Source: Desulfuromonas sp.
Lineage (GTDB): Bacteria > Desulfobacterota > Desulfuromonadia > Desulfuromonadales > SZUA-401
DNA length: 10,715 nucleotides
Direction: 5' to 3'
Assembly: GCA_002869605.1 (NCBI GenBank)
Contig: PKUI01000176.1
Location: 1 to 10,715 of the forward strand
In this document: in pieces, positions 5,507 through 10,715 of the stretch
How positions within the stretch are numbered: position 1 is the stretch's first letter
Layout of the letters: each line of letters begins with the position of its first letter
Notes under the pieces: model-generated
Database searches by the model: none
The model's input: the letters and a program-made list of their open reading frames with translations, nothing else
What the model was told of the DNA's origin: nothing
Position numbers and translations under genes: made by a program

Positions 5507-7450
5507 ATGGTATACTCAACTTCCCCCCTGGCCATCGGCCTGTTTTTCTGTTTCGTCGCCTTCGTACTTGGCCTGTCGTTCTACCTGGCACGCCGCACCA
5601 CCTCCTCCGAGGGCTACTACGCTGCCGGCGGGAACATCCACTGGTTCACCAACGGTATCGCATTTGCTGGTGACTATCTCTCGGCTGCTTCTTTCCTCGG
5701 CATCTGCGGCATGATCGCAACCGCCGGCTACGATGGCTGGATGTACGCCATCGGCTACCTGGCCGGCTGGATGGTCGCGCTGTTCCTGGTGGCAGAGCCG
5801 ATGAAGCGCCTCGGCAAGTTCACCTTTACCGACGCCCTCGATTCCAAGTTCAACAGCAAGGGAATCCAGCTGATGGCGGCGATCTCGACCCTGGTGGTTT
5901 CGGTCTTCTACCTGATCCCGCAGATGGTCGGTGCCGGCGTCCTGGTCAAGCCGTTGCTCGGCATGCCGCACTGGGTTGGTGTCTGCATCGTCGGCGTCGT
6001 GGTTACCATCATCGTCGCCACCGCCGGTATGGCTTCGACCACCTATGTCCAGTTCTTCAAAGGCTTCCTGCTGCTGATCGTTTCGACCGTAGTTGTCATC
6101 TCGGTTCTGGTGCGCGGCCTCGGCACCGACCCCGACCAGGGCGGCACCAAGGCCTACCACAACTTCCAGACCCTGCAGGCCTCTATCGCCGCTGACGGCA
6201 GCCTGCTGGTCGACGGCTACAGCGCTCCGGCCGACTGGAAAACCTCTGAATTCGGCACAGCTGGCCTCGTACGCCTGAGCAAGGACGGCAACGAGTCGAT
6301 CTGGCACGTCGCCGAAGGCGCAAGCGGTGCATACACCCTCGAGGAAACCCTGTTCACCCAAGAGCTGCCGGACGGCACCAAGCTCTACAATGGCTCCGCC
6401 AAGGAAGACGGCAAGTTCTTCGCTGTCGGCCACCTCAAGGAAATCAAAATCGACGGCAAGGAAGTCGCGCAGACCGGTGCTCTCGGTCCGCTCTCGTACC
6501 TCAAGGCGGTCAAGGACTCGACCATCATCCTGTGGGGCAAGAAGTACGTCATGGCCGGCGACACCAAGTACACCATCTACTACCAGAAGCCGACCCCCGG
6601 CGCCCGCGTCCTGCGCCCCGGCCTGAAGTTCAAGGTCGACAACGCGACCGGCACCCAGAAGTTCAACTTCATCTCGCTGATGCTCGCGCTGTTCTGCGGT
6701 ACCGCAGCACTGCCGCACATCCTGATCCGCTACTACACCGTACCGAGCCAGGCTGCGGCCCGTAAGTCGACCATCGTGGCGATCGCCGCCATCGGCTTCT
6801 TCTACGTACTCACCCTGTACCTCGGCATCGGCGCCATGACCAACGGCGTCATCAACCTCACCGACAACAACATGAGTGCACCGCTACTCGCCCTCTCCTT
6901 CGGGGTGGTGCTGTTCTCGGTCATCTCCTCGCTGGCCTTCGCCACCGTCCTCGGCACCGTCTCGGGCCTGATCGTCGCCGCATCCGGCGCCGTGGCCCAC
7001 GACCTGATGGACAACTTCCTCGGCCTGCAGATGACCGACCAGGGCAAGGTCCGCGCCGGCAAGGTCGCCGCCATCGTGGTCGGCTGCATCGCCATCTACC
7101 TCGGCATCGTCTTCGAAGGAATGAACGTCTCCTTCCTGGTCGGCTGGGCCTTCGCGGTCGCCGCTTCGGCCAACCTGCCGGCGATCCTGATGCTGCTGTT
7201 CTGGAAGAAAACCACCGCCAAGGGCGTGGCCGCCTCGATCCTGGTCGGCCTAGTCTCGGCACTCGGCATCATCCTGATCTCGCCCGACATGTGGGTCCGC
7301 TACGGCCTGCTTCCAGGCGATGCACCGATCTCCTTCAACAGCCCGGCGGCAATCTCGATCCCGCTGTCGGTCATCGCGCTGGTGGTCGTCTCCCTGTTAA
7401 CCCAGAAAGACGCCATCGCCAGCGATGCCAGCGAGGCAGCTGAAGCCTGA
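5507..7450 (+). CDS. Sodium:solute symporter, ActP-like cation/acetate transporter with inserted domain
   Basis: A member of the sodium:solute symporter family closest to ActP-type acetate permeases, expected in the inner membrane and importing acetate or a similar monocarboxylate with Na+. Family hallmarks include SSEGYYAAGG (33-42), FAGDYLSAASFLG (53-65), the Tyr-Val-Gln-Phe-Phe-Lys-Gly stretch (180-186), LPHILIRYYTV (402-412), SLAFATVLGTVSGL (475-488) and the GWAFAVAASANLPAIL region (546-561). About 12-13 hydrophobic segments are present. The protein has 647 residues against roughly 550 for E. coli ActP. The excess is one hydrophilic segment, about residues 204-386, where ActP has only some 50 residues. 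That segment has alternating beta-type sequence with many Gly, Asp and Lys and no Cys, so it is probably an extra-membrane domain. GGGAGGA (5492-5498) is the ribosome binding site. A strong terminator follows at 7484. Confidence 0.9.
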   Translation: MVYSTSPLAIGLFFCFVAFVLGLSFYLARRTTSSEGYYAAGGNIHWFTNGIAFAGDYLSAASFLGICGMIATAGYDGWMYAIGYLAGWMVALFLVAEPMKRLGKFTFTDALDSKFNSKGIQLMAAISTLVVSVFYLIPQMVGAGVLVKPLLGMPHWVGVCIVGVVVTIIVATAGMASTTYVQFFKGFLLLIVSTVVVISVLVRGLGTDPDQGGTKAYHNFQTLQASIAADGSLLVDGYSAPADWKTSEFGTAGLVRLSKDGNESIWHVAEGASGAYTLEETLFTQELPDGTKLYNGSAKEDGKFFAVGHLKEIKIDGKEVAQTGALGPLSYLKAVKDSTIILWGKKYVMAGDTKYTIYYQKPTPGARVLRPGLKFKVDNATGTQKFNFISLMLALFCGTAALPHILIRYYTVPSQAAARKSTIVAIAAIGFFYVLTLYLGIGAMTNGVINLTDNNMSAPLLALSFGVVLFSVISSLAFATVLGTVSGLIVAASGAVAHDLMDNFLGLQMTDQGKVRAGKVAAIVVGCIAIYLGIVFEGMNVSFLVGWAFAVAASANLPAILMLLFWKKTTAKGVAASILVGLVSALGIILISPDMWVRYGLLPGDAPISFNSPAAISIPLSVIALVVVSLLTQKDAIASDASEAAEA

Positions 7451-7483
7451 TCGCTTGTTCGAACACTATACTTCTGTCATACT

Positions 7484-7514
7484 ATGGGCCGCCTCCGGGC
7501 GGCCCATTTTTTTT
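7484..7514 (+). terminator. Intrinsic terminator of the symporter operon
   Basis: ATGGGCCGCC (7484-7493), loop TCCG (7494-7497) and GGCGGCCCAT (7498-7507) form a perfect 10-bp stem, with eight T residues at 7507-7514. It lies 33 bp after the symporter stop and only 17 bp before the next ATG, so the following gene is insulated from this operon or depends on read-through. Confidence 0.95.
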
Positions 7515-7531
7515 GAAAGAGTCGTGAACCA

Positions 7532-8170
7532 ATGAAACGTTTTCGCTTTACCCTGCTCGCCATCTTCCTGCTCCCCTTGTGCCTCGGCATCATCGACCTG
7601 CGGGTGGTCCTCGACAACCCCGAACCGAAAACCCTCAGTGCAGCAGAGCTGATGCTGAACGGACTCCCCCAGGAGTGGGTGATTATCGAAGGGGCGACCC
7701 TCGATTTGACCCAGGCGATCAACCTTTCCGGAGAACTGCCGATCGAGGTACTGTCCGTGCCGCTGGTCGGCCCCGAGGATGCCAACTACAAGGTCTGGAT
7801 CGAAACCCGTAACCCGCAACTGGTCAAGCTGGTCAGTCATTACGAGACCGGCTTCGACACGATCTTCGCCAAAGAGGCATTCTTTGAAGAGAACCGCACC
7901 CGCTTCTTTCCTCAGCGCACCATTCGCGCCATGGCCGCCGACTGGATCAGCGCCAACCCCAACAAGCAGAACCTGCTCAAACTGCTGCCGGCCGAAGAAC
8001 TAGCTAACAAAGACCCGGAAGTGCTCAAGAGCACGATGATCCTGGTCAGCGAAGGGAAAGAGCCCTCCCCGGTACGCGGGAGCTTTTACCTGGTCTCGGG
8101 CTTGCTCGGACTGGTGCTGGTGATTCGCCGCTGGCGCAAGAATGCGCAACAAGGCAAATCGATCGAATAA
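7532..8170 (+). CDS. Hypothetical membrane-anchored protein, 212 aa
   Basis: I do not recognise the family. The N-terminus has basic residues followed by a hydrophobic segment (about 5-26, FTLLAIFLLPLCLGIIDLRV), which may be a signal anchor. A second segment lies near the C-terminus (about 183-198, SFYLVSGLLGLVLVI), followed by a strongly basic tail (RRWRKN...), the positive-inside pattern. The 150-residue loop between them is therefore probably periplasmic. It begins with beta-type sequence (EWVIIEGATLDL, EVLSVPLVG, YKVWIETRNP) and continues as a helical region (about 110-165, rich in Phe, Asn and Glu). No Cys is present in the loop and no catalytic motif is evident. No good Shine-Dalgarno precedes the ATG and no strong promoter is seen apart from a weak one partly inside the terminator. 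It is followed after 83 bp by the first iron-sulfur gene, in the same direction. Confidence 0.7.
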   Translation: MKRFRFTLLAIFLLPLCLGIIDLRVVLDNPEPKTLSAAELMLNGLPQEWVIIEGATLDLTQAINLSGELPIEVLSVPLVGPEDANYKVWIETRNPQLVKLVSHYETGFDTIFAKEAFFEENRTRFFPQRTIRAMAADWISANPNKQNLLKLLPAEELANKDPEVLKSTMILVSEGKEPSPVRGSFYLVSGLLGLVLVIRRWRKNAQQGKSIE

Positions 8171-8253
8171 GCACGCTCTGCCCGCCCCAACTTATAACCG
8201 AAGCTGAACACCGCGACAGCCTAAATCCGTAGAGGGCCTAAGAAGGAGACACG

Positions 8254-9414
8254 TTGAGCACCGCGCCCCCCGCCGCAATCGACGACCGCCTGGCCCGTAC
8301 CCTGGAACAGGTTGAGAGGTCATGCCACAGCTGCTCGGCATGCGTCGACACATGCACCTTCCTGCGGCGCTACGGTAGCCCGGCTGCCATCTCGCGCAAG
8401 GCCCTGTCCGCTGATTTTCCGCTGGAAAACGCGTTTGCCTGTAACCTTTGCCAGCTCTGCACGGCCATCTGTACGCACAAAAAGGTCGCCCCACACGAAC
8501 TGTTCCTCGAAATACGCCGTGCATGCGTACGCAACGGAAGCGGCATTCACCCCGAGCACCAGGGGCTCACCGAATTCGAAAAAAGCGGCACCTCAAAACA
8601 ACTCACCTGGGCCGGCCTCCCCTTCGGCTGCCGCACAGTATTTTTCCCCGGCTGTACACTTTGCGGATCGCGCCCTGCAGCGGTGCGCAAGGCCTTCGAG
8701 ATTCTCCAACATGAGACTCCTGATATCGGTGTCGTACTCGACTGTTGCAGCAAACCTTCCCATGATCTAGGACGCGACAACACGTTTCGCAGTCTGTTTG
8801 GCGAGCTGTGCAACTGGCTGCTCGATGCCGGCATTGAAGAGGTATTGACCGGCTGTCCAAGCTGCCAGCAACTCTTCGAGCAGTACGGTGCCGGGCTCAA
8901 GATCCGCTCGATCTACGAAGCCCTGCTCGAAAACCGCAACCTTATTCCTCGCAGCGAAGCACCTACCCCGGTAAAGCTCCACGACCCCTGCACTGCCCGT
9001 TTTGCCACCACAACCCAACAGGCGGTACGCGAACTGGCCGTCCACATGGGGCTCGAAGTCCAGGAGCTGCCTCATCACGGGACCACCACCCTGTGCTGCG
9101 GCAAAGGCGGCGCGGCACACCACTACGCACCGAGCATCGCCGGGACCTGGCTGGCAGCCCTCAACGACGAGGCAACCTCCCATCATGTCACCACCTACTG
9201 TGGCAGCTGTCAGGCCCGTTTTCACGAGACCTTCAAGTCCAGCCACCTGCTCGACTTCCTGGCCCACCCGGCGCAGGCCGCCCAAGGAGAAATCAAGCCG
9301 CCCATCCCGGCCCTGTTCCACATCAATCGACTGCGCCTCAAGCACTATTTCCGCCGCCACCTCGAAACAAGTCACCAGCGCGAGCGGACCATCGACTACC
9401 CTGAACCCGGCTAG
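8254..9414 (+). CDS. HdrD/GlpC-like iron-sulfur protein with two ferredoxin and two CCG domains (first of pair), 386 aa
   Basis: A redox protein of the heterodisulfide-reductase/GlpC family. Two [4Fe-4S] motifs are at C24-C27-C30-C34 and C63-C66-C69-C73. Two cysteine-rich CCG domains follow: C134 (FPGC), C164-C165, C201 and C204, then C246 (HDPC), C281-C282, C316 and C319. The usual Pro after the last ferredoxin Cys is replaced by Thr-His (CTH), and the first CCG core reads CCS-K. The TTG start is chosen because AAGGAG (8243-8248) stands 5 nt before it. The C-terminus after 350 is basic (RLRLKHYFRRH). It has no membrane segment, so it is cytoplasmic and perhaps attached to the membrane. It is followed by a paralogue after 8 nt. 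Such proteins usually pass electrons to or from a flavin, heme or thiol substrate. No partner is encoded here, so donor and acceptor are unknown. Confidence 0.88.
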   Translation: MSTAPPAAIDDRLARTLEQVERSCHSCSACVDTCTFLRRYGSPAAISRKALSADFPLENAFACNLCQLCTAICTHKKVAPHELFLEIRRACVRNGSGIHPEHQGLTEFEKSGTSKQLTWAGLPFGCRTVFFPGCTLCGSRPAAVRKAFEILQHETPDIGVVLDCCSKPSHDLGRDNTFRSLFGELCNWLLDAGIEEVLTGCPSCQQLFEQYGAGLKIRSIYEALLENRNLIPRSEAPTPVKLHDPCTARFATTTQQAVRELAVHMGLEVQELPHHGTTTLCCGKGGAAHHYAPSIAGTWLAALNDEATSHHVTTYCGSCQARFHETFKSSHLLDFLAHPAQAAQGEIKPPIPALFHINRLRLKHYFRRHLETSHQRERTIDYPEPG

Positions 9415-9422
9415 ACACGACT

Positions 9423-10535
9423 ATGTCCCAACCTGACCCCACGAGCGACCTCGAAACACTACGCAACCATATCGCCAGCACCTGCATCCACTGCGGCCGC
9501 TGCGAACGGGAATGCGCCTTCCTGCAACGTTACGGTGACCCGGGACATCTGGCACAAAAAACCCAGACCAACGATCCTGGCCATGACCACATTCCGTTTT
9601 CCTGCAGCCTGTGCGGGCTGTGCAGTGAAGTCTGCCCGCGCGACCTCGAGATGGCGAAGATGTTCCTCGCCATGCGTCGGGACATCGTCGACCAGGGTCG
9701 CGGCCGCTACCCCGGGCACCGCGGACTGCTGAATTACGAGCGGCTCGGCACTTCGCGCTGGCTGAGCGGCAGTTTTTTACCACCAGCCTGCGAGACCATC
9801 TACTTCCCGGGCTGCGCCCTGACCGGCTCGCGCCCGGGGATTACCCGCCGGCTGATCACACACCTGCAGCGGCAGATTCCCAACCTCGGCGTGGTACTGA
9901 ACTGCTGCGGTAAACCGAGTCATGACCTCGGGCGCCAGCCGGAATTTGCCAACCACTTTATCCCGCTCAAAAACGAACTCCTGCAGCGCGGTATCCGTCG
10001 GGTGCTGGTCAACTGTCCCAATTGCCATGCCGTCTTCCGTCGCTACGGCGCCCCCCTCGAGGTACGCACCGTGTACGAGTCCCTGGCTGCGCAGCCGCTC
10101 CCCGAAGCGACACGGCTCAGTGGAACAGTCGTCGTCCACGATCCTTGTGTCATGCGCCACAATCAAGCGACACAATCCGCGGTGCGCCAGCTGCTCGACA
10201 ACCTCGGCGAATGGATCGACCCGGTGAAACACAGCGGTCGCCTCACCCGTTGCTGCGGCGAGGGGGGAGCCGTACACGGCGTCAATCCACGCCTCGCCGA
10301 AAGCTGGGCCAAACGCCACGCCAAGGAAGCCCATGGCGAGCAACTGGTAACCTACTGCGCCGGCTGCGCCCAGCACCTGGATCGTCACACCCCCACCAGC
10401 CACATCCTCGACCTGATCTTCGCACCAAGCACGGCTCTGGGCGGCATAAAAACCGTCAAGGCCCCCTTCAGCTACCTGCAGCGCTGGCTCCTCAAGCGCT
10501 ACCTGCGGCGTCACTATCGGCGCAACACGCTCTAA
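9423..10535 (+). CDS. HdrD/GlpC-like iron-sulfur protein (second of pair), 370 aa
   Basis: A paralogue of the preceding gene with the same layout. Ferredoxin-type motifs are C21-C24-C27-C31 and C61-C64-C67-C71 (ending CPRDLE, the standard CP form). CCG domains are C131 (FPGC), C161-C162 (CCGKPSHDLG), C198 and C201, then C242 (HDPC), C277-C278 (CCGEGG), C312 and C315. The stretch GKPSHDLGR, the FPGC motif and the GCPxC/NCPNC elements are shared by both proteins, and the N-terminal block FLRRYG/FLQRYG is alike. Unlike its neighbour, all core motifs here are canonical. The C-terminus (about 351-370) is very basic and aromatic (LLKRYLRRHYRRN), possibly a membrane-surface or partner-binding helix. 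The ATG at 9423 has no visible Shine-Dalgarno and lies 8 nt after the first stop, consistent with translational coupling and a heteromeric complex. Confidence 0.88.
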   Translation: MSQPDPTSDLETLRNHIASTCIHCGRCERECAFLQRYGDPGHLAQKTQTNDPGHDHIPFSCSLCGLCSEVCPRDLEMAKMFLAMRRDIVDQGRGRYPGHRGLLNYERLGTSRWLSGSFLPPACETIYFPGCALTGSRPGITRRLITHLQRQIPNLGVVLNCCGKPSHDLGRQPEFANHFIPLKNELLQRGIRRVLVNCPNCHAVFRRYGAPLEVRTVYESLAAQPLPEATRLSGTVVVHDPCVMRHNQATQSAVRQLLDNLGEWIDPVKHSGRLTRCCGEGGAVHGVNPRLAESWAKRHAKEAHGEQLVTYCAGCAQHLDRHTPTSHILDLIFAPSTALGGIKTVKAPFSYLQRWLLKRYLRRHYRRNTL

Positions 10536-10619
10536 CCACCTCTCCCTCAATCGGCGCATCTAGGTTTTGATAACCCACCGTTCTCTCGCGAACACCTATC
10601 CAACACTAATATCAATACC

Positions 10620-10635
10620 GCCGGGGGCGCCCGGC
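10620..10635 (+). repeat. GC-rich 6-bp hairpin after the iron-sulfur genes
   Basis: GCCGGG (10620-10625), a 4-nt loop and CCCGGC (10630-10635) form a compact GC stem. It is the first of three hairpins in 95 bp and has no T-tract. Confidence 0.4.
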
Positions 10636-10640
10636 AGCGC

Positions 10641-10672
10641 CTTACTTTTCTTGCTTGCCCAAGAAAAGTAAG
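10641..10672 (+). repeat. 13-bp perfect inverted repeat, likely dispersed intergenic element
   Basis: CTTACTTTTCTTG (10641-10653) and CAAGAAAAGTAAG (10660-10672) are exact reverse complements with a 6-nt loop, followed by CAAAAGAAGGC. I recall closely similar sequence (a CTTTTCTT/AAGAAAAG stem followed by AAAAGAAGGC) as a multi-copy intergenic repeat in many proteobacterial genomes; this is memory and not a search result. It could also serve as the transcript 3' end of the iron-sulfur operon, although no T-tract follows. Confidence 0.5.
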
Positions 10673-10697
10673 CAAAAGAAGGCACCCCGAACTCCGT

Positions 10698-10714
10698 CAC
10701 CCGACGACCGGGTG
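10698..10714 (+). repeat. 6-bp hairpin at window end
   Basis: CACCCG (10698-10703), a 5-nt loop ACGAC and CGGGTG (10709-10714) form a third stem at the window edge. The element may extend beyond the right border. Confidence 0.35.
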
Positions 10715-10715
10715 C

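Noticed and set aside
5516..6718. 400-codon open frame on the minus strand
   Set aside because: It lies wholly antisense to the clearly identified symporter. Its composition (runs of Glu, Asp, Arg and His) is what high-GC shadow frames give, and no ribosome binding site or family motif is visible.
8767..9375. 202-codon open frame on the minus strand
   Set aside because: Antisense to the first iron-sulfur protein, whose Cys motifs prove the plus-strand frame is real.
9777..10559. 260-codon open frame on the minus strand
   Set aside because: Antisense to the second iron-sulfur protein; no motif or start signal.
10641..10672. CRISPR repeat or attachment site
   Set aside because: Only one copy is present, with no spacers, integrase or tRNA nearby.

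Overview
This window reads as a chromosomal segment of a GC-rich, Gram-negative anaerobe, most likely a member of the Desulfuromonadia (Geobacter/Desulfuromonas relatives). The inference rests on three things: an acetate-type DUF485 + sodium:solute symporter pair whose symporter carries a large extra domain, two tandem heterodisulfide-reductase-like (HdrD/GlpC-type) iron-sulfur proteins, and small proteins (DUF4177, a mini zinc ribbon) common in that group. No database search was possible, so the taxonomy is inference. I see no tRNA, rRNA, CRISPR array, transposase or phage gene.

Layout. (1) 1-1173: 3' part of lon, cut by the left edge of the window. (2) 1178-1619: two hairpins, a plausible sigma-70 promoter and a 74-aa hypothetical gene. 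(3) 1620-2927: an MFS transporter with a GTG start, overlapped by a short out-of-frame ATG reading frame. (4) 2945-3990: promoter and trpS. (5) 4081-4773: three very small genes, namely a 59-aa zinc-ribbon-like protein, a convergent 60-aa DUF4177 protein and an 89-aa basic hypothetical protein. (6) 4774-5224: a 450-bp non-coding stretch with an AT-rich half (inverted repeats and a near-consensus promoter) and a GC-rich half that can fold into several RNA stems. It leads into (7) 5225-7450: the DUF485 subunit and the 647-aa sodium:solute (acetate) symporter, closed by a textbook intrinsic terminator at 7484-7514. (8) 7532-8170: a 212-aa protein with membrane segments near both ends. (9) 8254-10535: two tandem paralogous iron-sulfur proteins, each with two [4Fe-4S] ferredoxin motifs and two cysteine-rich CCG domains. 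(10) 10536-10715: non-coding sequence with three hairpins close together, resembling a dispersed intergenic repeat.

How the genes work together. Most of the window is housekeeping (Lon proteolysis, tryptophanyl-tRNA charging) mixed with transport and energy metabolism. The DUF485/symporter pair probably imports acetate or another small monocarboxylate with Na+, and its long folded leader suggests control after transcription starts. The two iron-sulfur proteins probably form a heteromeric electron-transfer or disulfide/thiol redox module. No flavin, heme or NAD partner lies in the window, so their donor and acceptor are unknown. The best candidates for something undescribed are the structured leader of the symporter operon, the extra domain inside the symporter, and the orphan tandem iron-sulfur pair.
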